Shown: positions 13,386 to 23,516 of the stretch, in pieces
Layout of the letters: each line of letters opens with the position of its first letter
Numbering within the stretch: the stretch's first letter is position 1
Assembly: GCA_027603945.1 (NCBI GenBank)
Contig: JADIIU010000014.1
Location: 62,001 to 126,000 of the forward strand
Direction of reading: 5' to 3'
Source of the DNA: Terramyces sp. JEL0728
Taxonomy: Eukaryota; Chytridiomycota; Chytridiomycetes; Rhizophydiales; Terramycetaceae
Length of the DNA: 64,000 nt
Made by a program: the position numbers and the translations under genes
Notes under the pieces: generated by a model
Told to the model about the DNA's origin: nothing
Seen by the model: the letters and a program-made list of their open reading frames with translations, nothing else
The model's database searches: none

Positions 13386-13447
13386 ATCGTTTCTATTTGA
13401 AATAAACGAGGGTTACATTAATTTGCATTGAAAATTTTTTGTCAAAA

Positions 13448-13834
13448 ATGAGCACCGATTTACGACAGCTATCGCAAGAGTACTTGTCTCTGAAAGGAAT
13501 AAAAGGGCACTGGGAAGGAGGCGAGTACACAAAGGAGGTAGATTCGTTCAATTCCAAAAAGCATCAGGCAATGAAAACCCTTGCCGAAAGTATTGCCGTT
13601 GGATCTGACTCGAAAATTATCTTTGACCTTTTCGGCCAACCAGACAAGGTAGAAACAAACACTTTAACATTCATGCCTGGTCCTGCTGTCTCTCAAGCCG
13701 TCCCTTCTGACGTGACCTCGGACGACTTGTTTATGGAATACTATTGGAGGGGAAGACATGATTTCTTGTACTTTCAAGTTGACTCAACAACTTCTGCAGT
13801 TAAAAAAGTCGCTTGGTATAACGCTTTGGAATAA
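13448..13834 (+). CDS. Conserved hypothetical protein, 128 aa
   Basis: Single exon. A TTG at 13439 is in frame, but the ATG at 13448 is the likely start. The sequence contains KGHWEGGEYTKEVDSFNSKK, then a region reading KIIFDLFGQPDKVE and a C-terminal EYYWRGRHDFLYFQVD ending WYNALE. I have an impression of a fungal family of uncharacterised proteins with this H-W-E-G-G-E and Y-W-R-G-x-H-D pattern, but I cannot name it or assign a function. Soluble, no signal peptide, no membrane segment. It lies 62 bp downstream of RPS13 on the same strand. Confidence 0.8.
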   Translation: MSTDLRQLSQEYLSLKGIKGHWEGGEYTKEVDSFNSKKHQAMKTLAESIAVGSDSKIIFDLFGQPDKVETNTLTFMPGPAVSQAVPSDVTSDDLFMEYYWRGRHDFLYFQVDSTTSAVKKVAWYNALE

Positions 13835-14040
13835 ATCGTTGCTAAACCGAATTTCCCACAGATTTTTGTGAATAGGAGCTCACAATCACAGCTCTCTTGC
13901 TCCATGATCATTTGTTCATCTGTTCCAAATGAGAAAGAGCCAATGCTATTCCAGTTTGAGGGAACTGAACTGTCAAAGCGTCTTTCCTTTTTGTAGAAAG
14001 GTGGCTGGATTTTTGCTCCAAAGTTAAAAACCTGTATTCA

Positions 14041-15900
14041 ATGGAAAATCAAACGCTTGCTGTTAGAGATGAAAAAATGATAATTTCGGATAACAGCATG
14101 CCTACACATACTACTGATTTGTCAGTTTCATTGCGGGCTTTGCCAGATAGCGAGGATTGGGTAAATCCATATACAAACACTTATCAGACGTTATCTGGCA
14201 CATCCTGTCCTACATCTTCAAACTTTGGTAGATTTTATCTTACTTTAGATTGCTTTACTCCCTTGCTGAAGCGAAGATCCACTGACAGCCATCTTGAACT
14301 GGAGGATACCGGGTTTAACGATTGGAGCATCGCAAACCACAAACGAACCCGAACAGCTTCATCGGAAGCAACCTTAGCTACCTCGCTACCAACTTTTAAC
14401 TCTAACCACTCCTTTACCAGGAATTACATAAGAACTCGGCAAAACTCAATTTCATCCTCTATGGGATATATGCAAATTTCCAACTATACAGTCGCTCCTG
14501 CTCCGATTTCCGCTGATATCCATAGTTTATTAAACTATTCTTCCAACAACGGAGTAGCTAACCAAGATCAGGTTGTTGATGTGCACAAGGAAATCGATTA
14601 TTTTATCTACGAAGCAAACAACATTGCAGTCCAAGATACTATTAGAAACAGCTCTAGATCACAAGTTAACACCGCTCTCGGTTCTATTGTAGCTTCTGTT
14701 CCTCAAGATTCTTCTGCCCCACTGTCAAGTAGAACTGAGAGCGATGATGTTACTATTTTCCCAATCGACTACATTAATGAAGAATCTAATATTGATTCTA
14801 CCATCTATGGAATGTCTATTCCCCAAGGAAATTCTGATTCCGATACTCAACCAAACTCCGCTACTCCTCAAGACTTTGGGCTAACTCAGACAATCCAAGA
14901 GTTGTCGTCACCCCATGAATTTACAATGACCCAAGATTTTCTTTCAAATCAAGACTATCCATCCTCCACATACAAATTATCCACCCAAGGGCATGAATCT
15001 CAGGATGGGAAATCCAGCTTCTACCAAGATTTTGCTTTGCCAAATGACAATCCAATGATCAACTACAGCTATCCATTATCGATTGATGCCATCAACGCTT
15101 CTTTTCTGAAAAGAGTTGAAGATATTGCCAACCCTCCTCCACCAAAGATTGATCAAGTGGTGACTAAAAAGCCATCTCCAAAAAAGCAAACTCTAGAAGA
15201 GGATGCTACCGTTCGTGCTCAGGATTTAAAGTTTGACACCGACTTATATACCCCCAAGATGGTCCGAAATACCGGTAGCAAGAAAGAAGGTTTCTGTGAA
15301 TTGTGCAAGCCTGGTCGCTGGCTACAACTCAAGAATAGTGCTTTCTGGTATCACAAACAATTTACCCATGGAATTTCTTCAATCTCCTGCCAACCATTCA
15401 CAAACCCTATTGAGATTAGAACGGTCTGGTGCAGCTCAGGACCAAATACAAATGTGGACGAAACGCAAGTTGCTGTATTTCTCTTAACTGAAGGCCTGTG
15501 TCATCGGTGTCACAGTTGGGAACCACTTTACAGAAACAAGAAGCGATTTGCACATTCATTTATTTCCTATGAAGAAGCAATCAAGTGCCTAACCACCCCG
15601 CATAAATTGCAAGCTACCGATCCCGTAATTTTGGAAAGAAATCCATTGAAATTACTAATAGGTAGAACTGCTAGCGGTGAGCTATTTATCCCGCTCGGTA
15701 TGACTGTTTCAAACTCAATGATACAAGATATGAAGTCCCATGAAGCTGGTAAAATGTCTGGCGTATGGTACATATCAATTAAATACAGGTTTCGTCATGC
15801 TCATAAATGTCATAATGGCTCAAAAGAATCTAAAGTCCCTAGAAACAGATCAAAGAGTCAAATGTCATTCGATATTACAGAAGGGTTTTCAGATGGTTGA
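14041..15900 (+). CDS. Rua1-type C-terminal zinc-binding domain transcription regulator
   Basis: One uninterrupted exon, 619 aa. Residues 1-400 are low-complexity, rich in Ser/Thr/Asn/Gln, with repeated Gln-Asp-Phe patterns (TPQDFG, TQDFL, YQDFA) typical of activation regions. From about residue 405 comes the domain called Rua1 C-terminal (DUF4451): GFCELCKPGRWLQLKNSAFW, YHKQFTHGISS, then EGLCHRCHSW and a final HAHKCH, giving three Cys/His pairs for metal. Rua1 of Ustilago regulates ustilagic acid synthesis; in this organism only a DNA-binding regulatory role can be inferred. The domain is to my knowledge fungal. It is the only large gene here without an intron besides short ones. Confidence 0.85.
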   Translation: MENQTLAVRDEKMIISDNSMPTHTTDLSVSLRALPDSEDWVNPYTNTYQTLSGTSCPTSSNFGRFYLTLDCFTPLLKRRSTDSHLELEDTGFNDWSIANHKRTRTASSEATLATSLPTFNSNHSFTRNYIRTRQNSISSSMGYMQISNYTVAPAPISADIHSLLNYSSNNGVANQDQVVDVHKEIDYFIYEANNIAVQDTIRNSSRSQVNTALGSIVASVPQDSSAPLSSRTESDDVTIFPIDYINEESNIDSTIYGMSIPQGNSDSDTQPNSATPQDFGLTQTIQELSSPHEFTMTQDFLSNQDYPSSTYKLSTQGHESQDGKSSFYQDFALPNDNPMINYSYPLSIDAINASFLKRVEDIANPPPPKIDQVVTKKPSPKKQTLEEDATVRAQDLKFDTDLYTPKMVRNTGSKKEGFCELCKPGRWLQLKNSAFWYHKQFTHGISSISCQPFTNPIEIRTVWCSSGPNTNVDETQVAVFLLTEGLCHRCHSWEPLYRNKKRFAHSFISYEEAIKCLTTPHKLQATDPVILERNPLKLLIGRTASGELFIPLGMTVSNSMIQDMKSHEAGKMSGVWYISIKYRFRHAHKCHNGSKESKVPRNRSKSQMSFDITEGFSDG

Positions 15901-15970
15901 TACTGTCTGTTGATCTTCATTAATTGCTCTCGCCCATGTATATCACTTGCAAATAAACTCTCGAAATTCT

Positions 15971-16396
15971 TTATTTCTTTGTCCACCCATTCAACGCTGT
16001 GAATTCGTCAATCAAATCATACGCTTCAGTAACATCAGTGTAATATGCTGTGCTAAAGCTTGGATTCCCTGTAATCATCGCAGAGAGGTTTTGCTGTCTC
16101 CCTCTGTACAAACATAACACTGGTAATTTCAAAGACTCTGCGATCCCCAGTTCATATCCTACTCCTAAAGATGGTACAGTGCACTCGGCAACTACAATCT
16201 TGGATTCTCGAAGCCATTTCATATCCTGGTTCCATATCTCTGTATCTTCTAGATCCATTTGCGCTAGTCGTTTACTATCTCCCACATGTTCCGTTAATAC
16301 CTGCCCGTATGTTTTTAAATGATTGATCAGTTGCTGGTATAAATTGGCATCCTGACTTCCTCCTCTAATTGACCCACAAAAGTAAATTGGGTTCAT
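15971..16396 (-). CDS. DNPH1: 2'-deoxynucleoside 5'-phosphate N-hydrolase (DNPH1/Rcl)
   Basis: Single exon, 141 aa, the family length. The enzyme cleaves the glycosidic bond of deoxynucleoside monophosphates and cleans the nucleotide pool. MNPIYFCGSIRGG is the nucleotide-binding start, TEHVGD and VAECTVPSLGVGYELGIAE carry the catalytic Glu-type residues, and LCLYRGRQQNLSAMITGN is the conserved end of the fold. It is 70 bp from the convergent Rua1-type gene and its start is 17 bp downstream of the UPF3 stop on the same strand. Confidence 0.92.
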   Translation of the reverse strand: MNPIYFCGSIRGGSQDANLYQQLINHLKTYGQVLTEHVGDSKRLAQMDLEDTEIWNQDMKWLRESKIVVAECTVPSLGVGYELGIAESLKLPVLCLYRGRQQNLSAMITGNPSFSTAYYTDVTEAYDLIDEFTALNGWTKK

Positions 16397-16413
16397 AAAA
16401 AGTTTGCGAAAAA

Positions 16414-17304
16414 TTATTGTTTATTACCAATGGCAGACACAGAACCATCCTTCTTGACTAGTACAAATTTAGGGGTTTCCGCAGTGGTTTGTTCGCGTTT
16501 AGGGTCTGAACTTGATTCCTTTTTCTTGTTTCTTCGTTTCTTCCCATCAGTACTCTTTTCCTTTCCAGACTTTGATCGGTCTCCCTTTTGAGAGTTTTCG
16601 TTAGTGCGGGGTCCATTACTTCTCTGCGACAAATCTTTCGATTCATTTCTGCTCTTTTGATTTATCTGCGATTGTGAATTTTCCCTTGAAAGAAGCTTGA
16701 CCTCCTTCATCTTTTTCTTTCGTAACTTGCTTTCCTTTTTGGCTTTAATCGATTCAATTAGAGGTGTTACTTTTGGCTGATGTGCAGGATTACTCATCAA
16801 ATATTCTACATCATTTACATCCACCGTGTTATCAGGCAAAGGATCTTTCTTTAGCGATTCCAAGAATTCCAAGTATTCCGGATCTGCGTCAAACGAGTTG
16901 TACCTTCATTTATAGTATTCATCCTGGCATCAATCTTCTTTTTCTTGCATATGTCAACGACCTTTTGGAATGGAGCAAATTCTACTGCTGCTTTATATTG
17001 ATTTCCTTTACCATCCACAAATGTGTGTCCATTGTAAGATTTACAAAATTCCAGCAAAATATTCAAGTCATCAAATGAAAAATACGCCCTGGAGTACACA
17101 CTTTCCTTGTTTTGGCTTGTTAATTTCCAATTACCTTTTCGCAAGTTTCCCAGGAAAGTACTGGTAAAATTTCAATTTGTCTATCCATTTGTCAACAGAG
17201 GACTTGAATACTTCCTCTGGCAGTGATGGTGGCAGTCTCCTTATTACAATTTTCCTCTTTGGCTCTGGTTCTCGCTTTTGCTCTGGCTGTTGAACAGATT
17301 CCAT
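16414..17304 (-). CDS. UPF3: Nonsense-mediated decay factor Upf3
   Basis: Exons 17304-17135, 17115-16904, 16883-16414 (283 aa; introns 19 and 20 nt). Upf3 links the exon-junction complex or terminating ribosome to Upf2. The RNP-like Smg4/UPF3 domain is clear: KIVIRRLPPSLPEEVF, SVYSRAYFSFDD, FCKSYNGHTFVDGKGNQYKA, VEFAPFQK. The C-terminus is Lys/Glu-rich with SKSGKEKSTDGKKRRNKKK. An additional 18-nt in-frame segment right after EFAPFQK starts GT and ends CAAG; removing it would give a closer family match (277 aa), so it may be an 18-nt intron. Confidence 0.93.
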
Positions 17305-17332
17305 TTGTTGAAAAAGTAGAAAAATATATTAT

Positions 17333-18856
17333 TTAACCCCTGTGATAATCTGGCTGTTCGGCCCATTGATCAACGAGTGGTTTTACACTCCTTGTGGATT
17401 TTTCGGTCCAAATGATGTCCTTTCTTCCTTTGATATCGCTTGGTGCTTTAATATCTCTGCCAAACGGATCAGCTTTTTTTGCACTACATTTAATTCAAAA
17501 TTACGCTTGGCGAGGATCAATTATTGTATAATCGTCTATTTTTGGTTCATACACATTTGCGCCTATTTCTTTTTCAAACTTGAGAGTTGCATTCATCCAG
17601 TCGTCATCATCTTCCTCCTGGATCTGCCCAAAGGTATCTCTACAGCTGGAACAGTTCGGTATAAAGTGCAGAGCGCACTCCCATACTTTTCCGGTAGCTT
17701 CTGGCCTGGCTTCTTGAGGTTTGGATGATTTGACAGTTTTTTTGAGCATTTGTTCAAATCCTTTCAGTTTCTGCTCAACATCCCCTTTGATGTCTTTACG
17801 TATTGCTTGAACTGCGCGTCCAGAAGTCATATATTGCTCTCTCATCCTTGCCACCGACGATTTATCTCTCTTTTCCTTCTTTTCAACGGGCTTTTTTGGT
17901 TGATCCATGCCTTTGATTTCTCCTTGTAATTTCTTGAGCTGCTCTTGTAGCTGATCCAGTTTGTTAGGGTTTGTCTTTGCCTGTTCTTTAATCTGTTTCT
18001 TGACAACCTTTTCTTTCATCTGTTGTTCAAATTCTTCTTCCTCTGTCTTTTCAATTTTTCTCCTTTTTGGGGATGGCAGCCCTACAGCTTTACTACTTAG
18101 CGTAGGATCATTGGTATCATGGCTGCTCTTAATCTTCATTTTGGGGGCGAGATTGTCGTTCTCTGCTTCTTGCCCAAAAGACAGCAGCGAAAAATTTTTG
18201 GTCGCTTTAGGTTTGGAAGCTTCAAGCATTTCCTTTTTCAATTGCTCTTTTTTCGCTTCGATCTCCAGTTTTTCTTCTCGTGTGGTTCTTGGAATGATTT
18301 CTTCGAAAGGGTTATTTAAAACTTGTGTGGTAATTACTTTTGCTTCAAACACTGGACGCTCATCCTTGTCTGTCTCTAACTCTCCAAGTTTCAACAAATT
18401 AAAAATTGTATCTCCAACGACTTTTCCAAATATCGTGTTCTTCCCGTTAAGTTGTGGTGCTGCATCCAGAGTAAAAAAGAACTGAGATTTATTTGCATGT
18501 CTTTGGGTATTCGCCTATTATTAGGGACTGTTACCATGGCGAGCAATCCTCTCATATTGAATTTCAATCTGGAGTGGTATTCATCATCAAAATCGTGTCC
18601 ATAAATACTTTCTCCTCCCATTCCTGTTCCTGTAGGATCTCCGCCTACATTAACTAGACAAACCTTGAACAACAAATCCAGGCACAATTCGGTGGAAAAG
18701 AGTGCCGTCATAATATCCTTCCATGCACAATTGCACAAAATTTCTACAAGCTTTTGGAGCTTCCTTTGGCCACAGTTCGATTTCCAGATCCCCAGCACTC
18801 GTCCTCATTAGTACTTTTCCTTTGGTATTGGGCTGTGATACATAAGCTGACGACAT
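17333..18856 (-). CDS. CWC27: Cwc27, spliceosome-associated cyclophilin
   Basis: Exons 18856-18664, 18644-18535, 18514-17505, 17483-17333 (487 aa; introns 19, 20, 21 nt). The N-terminal cyclophilin domain (residues 1-~170) shows [59 protein letters not shown]. The long charged C-terminal part ends with the Cwc27 signature [13 protein letters not shown] and the block DPR...ADPF, with GRKD and [11 protein letters not shown]27 joins the activated spliceosome with CWC22 and the exon-junction complex. It stops 28 bp before the start of UPF3, so two RNA-processing genes are adjacent and co-oriented. The start codon is 24 bp from ETFRF1. Confidence 0.95.
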
Positions 18857-18880
18857 GGATTGTTTTCTTTTTGATCAAAA
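18857..18880. promoter_or_regulatory. 24-bp bidirectional start region CWC27/ETFRF1
   Basis: Only 24 bases separate the ATG of CWC27 (minus) from the ATG of the LYR protein (plus). The spacer is T-rich (GGATTGTTTTCTTTTTGATC). Confidence 0.7.
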
Positions 18881-19162
18881 ATGAATCCGAAAGTTCGGGA
18901 TGTTTACAAACAACTTTTGTATATTGGAAGAGAGTATCCCAAGGGGTACACTTATTTTCGGGATGGACTAAAGCGAGCGTTTCTAAAAAAGAAGGACTTG
19001 CCAGAATCTGAGGTTGAAAAGGCGGTAGAGCATGCGAAATTTGTGTATAGAGAGTTAGAAGCACTTTGGTTTTTGAAGAAATACAGAACCATGAAGCGAA
19101 ATTATGATCCTGAATGGCAGGAGATGAAGCAAAAGGAGCTGGAGAGAATTGAGCGTTTATAA
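18881..19162 (+). CDS. ETFRF1: LYR-motif protein, ETFRF1/LYRM5-like
   Basis: Single exon, 93 aa. VYKQLLYIGREYPKGYTYFRDGLKRAFLKKKDL matches the LYRM5/ETFRF1 subgroup of the mitochondrial LYR family, which regulates electron-transfer flavoprotein. Remaining helices KFVYRELEALWFLKKYRTMK also fit. Acts in the mitochondrial matrix in known cases, with the acyl carrier protein as partner. The basic N-terminus is compatible with import without a long presequence. Confidence 0.88.
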   Translation: MNPKVRDVYKQLLYIGREYPKGYTYFRDGLKRAFLKKKDLPESEVEKAVEHAKFVYRELEALWFLKKYRTMKRNYDPEWQEMKQKELERIERL

Positions 19163-19235
19163 TTGTCAATCTAATCATTAAATTCTTTTTCAATGTTTTC
19201 ACTATCCGATTTATACAATTTTGGTTTTTACAACC

Positions 19236-20342
19236 ATGCAATCGCCATCCAGAAATGCGCTTTTGAAAAAAACGTCATTCATGGGTTCAGACGACAGAGT
19301 GGTAATTGATTTTGGATCAGCATTCACCAAATTTGGATTCTCGTCGGAACCTACGCCAAGGTATACCATTCCATCAAAAAGTTCCATTTCTGCTACATTC
19401 AAGGAAATCTTTCATTTGATGATTCTTACAGATTTGGGACAGAGAAAGGTTATTATTATAGAAGATGTGAATATGTTAATCAGCAAGAAAAAGGAAATTC
19501 TGGATTTGTTATTGGATAGTTACAATGTAAGCTATGCTGAGGTTAGATTGCGTCGGTTTCATTCCTTCCTTCCAGTTTATTGTCTGTATTAACCACTGGG
19601 CAGCATTTTGGATTAGTAATTGATATGGGATATGAATATACTAGTATTGTTCCAGTAACTGCGATTAATTCAGGTTTATGACAATATCCCACTGCTAAAT
19701 TACCATACCGCAATTCAAAATGCAGGAAGGAATATAGAAGGGGAATTGAAAACACTTTTGGATAAACACGCACTGTTCGTCTCCGAGACACAACAAACAG
19801 AGATCCAGAATCTCGACATTCAAGATCTCACTGTCCGAATATGCAGAGCCGGTAAGGAAAAACAAGATGCACCTAGAAGCACTAGTAAAGATGTGTTGCA
19901 CCGCATAAATCACAATACTTTTCTGAGGATACCAGGCTGGATTAGAGAGACTGCGCTTGAACCATTATTTGAAAGGAACAGTGAAAATACGGATATACAG
20001 ACCCAAATACTAGATTGTATTCTGAAATGTCCTGCGGATATCAGGAATGAGATTTGTTCAAATATTGTATTTGTTGGCGGCACTAGTATGTTTCCAGTAC
20101 TTGCCACTCGATTACATTCAGAACTGACCAAACTTACAGAAACTGAAAGGTATAGCAAATTGCATAAGCTGGTATCCAAGTTTAGGTACTCTTCACTGCC
20201 CTTCCAGCCTATAATAATACCATGGATTGGCGGTTCGCTTGCAGGAGTAGCCAAGATGGGCACATTGAATGAGATCAAAAGAGAGGATTATTCTGGGCAG
20301 GTAAACGATTGGGCTGTCGATTTCCATTTTGTGGAAGAGTAA
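19236..20342 (+). CDS. ACTR10: Actin-related protein Arp10/11, dynactin pointed-end subunit
   Basis: Exons 19236-19526, 19547-19654, 19674-20342 (355 aa; introns 20 and 19 nt). The actin-fold start DDRVVIDFGSAFTKFGFSSE and PRYTIPS, the second phosphate loop region TTGQHFGLVIDMGYEYTS, NIVFVGGTSMFPVLATRLHSEL and PWIGGSLAGVA identify the Arp10/ACTR10 group. It caps the dynactin filament and helps dynein load cargo. The DNase loop region is short as in this subfamily. The first ATG in frame (19236) is used; a second at 19279 is also possible. Confidence 0.9.
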
Positions 20343-20378
20343 TTTCAAAGTTGCAATATATTTTTTTTAACTTTTTTA

Positions 20379-21082
20379 ATGGCAGTGGGGAATATTGTAG
20401 GTTTGTATGGAGAGGATAATTTGGTACAAAAACTGCTGAGTGAATTGGGATCGAACGGCGAACTTTATCTAGACAACAAGTACTATTCGGCGACACTGTG
20501 CCTCAAGAAACAACAGCGTGGAGGTGCAGTTATTTATGTGTTCGACAAGGTAGATCAAACCTAACGTAGGAATTAGAGATTAAAGAACTAGAGAAATTTG
20601 AAGATGCTTCTGTAAAGCTATGTGTGGGAAATAATGACGATTTCCAACTACAAATTCTAGATTTTGGGTTTGAATATGTCGCTGCTGAAGACAAGGAAAG
20701 ATTGATTGAGGCACTGGAATGTAATATTTGGAGCGATATGAAGTTGAAACAGAATGTAGATTACGAGCTGGAAATGAATGCTTACGATGATTCTGTTACT
20801 GTCGGTTCCGAAACTGTAAATGGAGACTTTGGGGATTTGCAAAGCGCAGAAGACTTTGATAAAGTAATCAACAGCATTGATTTTAACGAAATCAACCACT
20901 TGAAGAGCGGGTTTGAAATATCGAGCAAGAATGACGGATTCGAAAGTATTTTGAATGCAATCAAAGACATTAAACGTAATACAAACTTGATGATAGGAGA
21001 TGCAGACACGAAAAATTTGGATGAGAGGCGAAGAATTGCGGAAAACGTCGCATTAGCGTTCTCCATGGCATTTCCAGAGTAG
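20379..21082 (+). CDS. AAGAB: Alpha- and gamma-adaptin binding protein p34 (AAGAB/Irc6 type)
   Basis: Exons 20379-20549 and 20570-21082 (227 aa; intron 20 nt). AAGAB chaperones assembly of clathrin adaptors AP-1 and AP-2. Evidence: DNKYYSATLCLKKQ with AVIYVFDK (small GTPase-like fold with lost P-loop), LDFGFEYVAAEDKERLIEALECNIW, and C-terminal FESILNAIKDIKR with ERRRIAENVALAFSMAF, the AAGAB dimerisation helix. The gene begins 36 bp after the Arp10 stop on the same strand. Confidence 0.85.
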
Positions 21083-21128
21083 ATCTGCGTCTTAATATAC
21101 TGTAGAAATGACAATAAATGAAATCTGT

Positions 21129-21449
21129 TTATTCCGGTAATTGCTCCAAGCAGTTCGAAACCATTTCGTGAGCCTCGTTCAACAAATCCCCGCTATTGTT
21201 ATATACAAATTACAATTCGGCTTGTCCAGGAGCAATAGATCCGTCATCCTCCTTGATTGCCCCATCTTTCCACTGCCGTTAGATCATCGAAACCTTTTCG
21301 TCAATCGCGTGTAATTCGTCTTGTAATGCGGTAATTTCCTTCTCGGTAAACTTTCCACCGTCAAGATATCCTTTCAACTTGATACAAATAGCTTCGACCT
21401 TGTTTTCCAAATCTCTTACCTACTGTCAGACAAATACAACTTTGGTCAT
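21129..21449 (-). CDS. Small unknown protein, 85 aa, spread over four exons
   Basis: Exons 21449-21441, 21419-21294, 21272-21214, 21192-21129; three introns of 21 nt each, every one with GT...AG ends and a TAAC/TGAC box. The first exon encodes only Met-Thr-Lys. The protein is acidic, probably helical: RDLENKVEAICIKLKGYLDG, EKEITALQDELHAIDEKWKD, SIAPGQAEFGDLLNEAHEMV, ending LEQLPE. All four pieces join in frame without a stop, which is unlikely by chance. I do not recognise the family; the look is that of a small helical-bundle or EF-hand-like conserved fungal protein. Convergent with AAGAB (46 bp). Confidence 0.72.
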
Positions 21450-21501
21450 TTTCCCTGTTTAGTGCGTGACAAAAAAAATATGTAAGAACAGTTTATTAGA
21501 A

Positions 21502-22041
21502 TTACAATACCAAAGTAGCAGCAATACCTACAGCAGTGATTAATCCAGCGCAAACTTTGAGGTTAGAAGCGTGAGACAATACACCATAGACTTGAGGTCC
21601 TTGTGAATAGTTTGGAGCAAGGGCAGCACCATAGGTTTGATTTTTCGCATCAGTTGGTACAGCAGCAGCAGTATAAGTAGCAGTAGGAGTAGCAGATGTA
21701 GTGGTTTGCGATGCCAAGTAAGCTTCCCAGTCAGCCAATGACTTGATAACTAATGCAGTCATATTTCCAAAGTCTGAACGGAACTTTTCAGCTTCAGGGA
21801 CATCACCAGCAATAACTTGAACTGCTTTCAATGAAGCAACAAACTCGTCTGATAAGCCTTTAGCAGCATATACTCCGTCAGCAGCCTTGAAGCCAGCAAC
21901 AATTTCTCCAGCACAAGCAGAGTCTGAAATAGTTTTTGCCTCAGTAGACAAGTTTGCCCACAGCTGGCTTTCAAATGGATTCAATTTGTTTGTAATAGTT
22001 TGTGCAGATACTGACAATACAATAAGCGATAGGAACTGCAT
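21502..22041 (-). CDS. Secreted, probably GPI-anchored cell-surface protein
   Basis: Single exon, 179 aa. A signal peptide (MQFLSLIVLSVSAQT) is followed by an Ala-rich helical domain with two cysteines roughly 125 residues apart, a Ser/Thr/Pro/Ala linker (TTTSATPTATYTAAAVPT), N-glycosylation sequons (NLS, NMT, NQT, NYS) and a C-terminal hydrophobic segment (GLITAVGIAATLVL) ending the protein, the pattern of a GPI addition signal. No homologue recognised; it resembles hydrophobic surface-binding or cell-wall-type small proteins only in general layout. Fits a wall or zoospore surface protein. Confidence 0.8.
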   Translation of the reverse strand: MQFLSLIVLSVSAQTITNKLNPFESQLWANLSTEAKTISDSACAGEIVAGFKAADGVYAAKGLSDEFVASLKAVQVIAGDVPEAEKFRSDFGNMTALVIKSLADWEAYLASQTTTSATPTATYTAAAVPTDAKNQTYGAALAPNYSQGPQVYGVLSHASNLKVCAGLITAVGIAATLVL

Positions 22042-22458
22042 TCTAATTTTCTATTTTGGAAGAAAAGCTGAATGGGGTTTTTAAAGTCGCCGCAAGACGG
22101 CACCCTAAATGGAATGATGCCACAAAGAAGCCCAGTCCGAGATGAAACAAACTAATACTCCAATATGGTACTAAAAGTAGTAAATGAATGCAGCGGATTC
22201 CACAAAGGTTAGGAGAGCATTGTTTAATCCAATACTAAGGGACGGAAATATTCAACGGTCACAAATTTTCTGGGACCTAGCCCGGGTCCCAATTGTCCAC
22301 CTTGGTAAAGATGGAATTTAATATAATTGGAAAGTTGATCGTTGGTCAATGAATCGAAGGCGAGGGCGGCTACGAATATTTTGAGATATAAAAAGAAGCA
22401 AATTCAGTCGCAGAAGATTGACTGTGTAACCAAACAAAAATTTTAAAAGCGTGTGAAT
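22042..22458. other. Intergenic; short hairpin at 22271-22291
   Basis: These 417 bases hold no gene that I see. They are the upstream region of the GPI-anchored protein gene and the downstream region of GET3. An inverted repeat GGGACC/GGTCCC at 22272-22290 could form a 6-7 bp stem with a short loop; its role is unknown. Confidence 0.4.
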
Positions 22459-23487
22459 TTATAGAGGGTTGTATGGATGAACCAGCATTTCAGAGAACGA
22501 TTTAATAGTATCAACGCCTCTGATTTCATTAGTTAACAATGGCATCTTGACTACATGGAAATCCTCATACAACTCACCGATTTGTTCCAAATACTTGGCT
22601 TGCATCTTAGCCCTCACTAGACATTGTTCACAATTTGAACCTTTGTCAAGTACAAATACCTTTTTTGGGATATAGCAACTGGTTAACAACAATGTTGTGC
22701 GTGTCGATACGATATGAAGTGAGCTCTTGAATCATACGTTCAGTTTCGTATAAAGACAAGAATTCTGAAATGCACACACACACAAATGTGGTTTTGTCCG
22801 CGTCTTGGAATTGGTTGTTCACTTCTTGAATAGTAGCTCTCATCGATTCCAATTTTGAAAACATATCTTCCTGTCCAACTTCCATCCCCAGCATTGGTCC
22901 AAATTGCTGCATCATCGGACCTAACTGTTGTCCCATTTGTGAAAACTTGCCCAGAGCTTTGTCTAGTACGCCTGGGAAAGATAAGAATCTCAGTGTATGC
23001 CCTGTGGGTGCAGTATCAAATACGATACATGAGTAATCCATAGATTTTACCAATCTGCATTAATTCATTATTACTTCATAACTTCTGCAAATGACATTGC
23101 TTCATCAACCCCAGGAATCGCAAATGCAATATCTTCCAATTGGTTTTTCAGTCCAGTATCTCCAGCTAAATTTAATACGCTATTACATTTTTCAATCATT
23201 TCCTGAATCGCACCATTCGGATCGATTTCCATTGCATACAAATTTGTATATCCCTTGATTAATTCAGGGTTTTTTGAAAACTTTTGGCCAAATGCATCAG
23301 ACAAGTTGTGGGCAGGGTCAGTTGAAATCAACAATACACTTTCACGAACTTTTGCTAACTGGGTTGCCAAACTGCAACTGGTTGTAGTCTTTCCGACACC
23401 TCCTTTTCCACCTACGAATACCCATCGGAGTGAATCTTGATCCAAAATATTTTGAAGCGAAGGCTGCAAGTCAAGATCGTCTGCCAT
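22459..23487 (-). CDS. GET3: Get3/ASNA1 ATPase for tail-anchored protein targeting
   Basis: Exons 23487-23075, 23054-22660, 22640-22459 (329 aa; introns 20 and 19 nt). Deviant P-loop [17 protein letters not shown], switch [34 protein letters not shown] (switch II), the Met-rich client-binding helix region [19 protein letters not shown], and the zinc-binding CEQC pair that dimerises Get3. The protein moves tail-anchored proteins to the ER with Get1/2. The stop of the WDR62-like gene upstream on the same strand is 29 bp from its start. Confidence 0.97.
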
Positions 23488-23516
23488 TTTTAGAAAACTT
23501 TGGAAAAACTGAAAAC

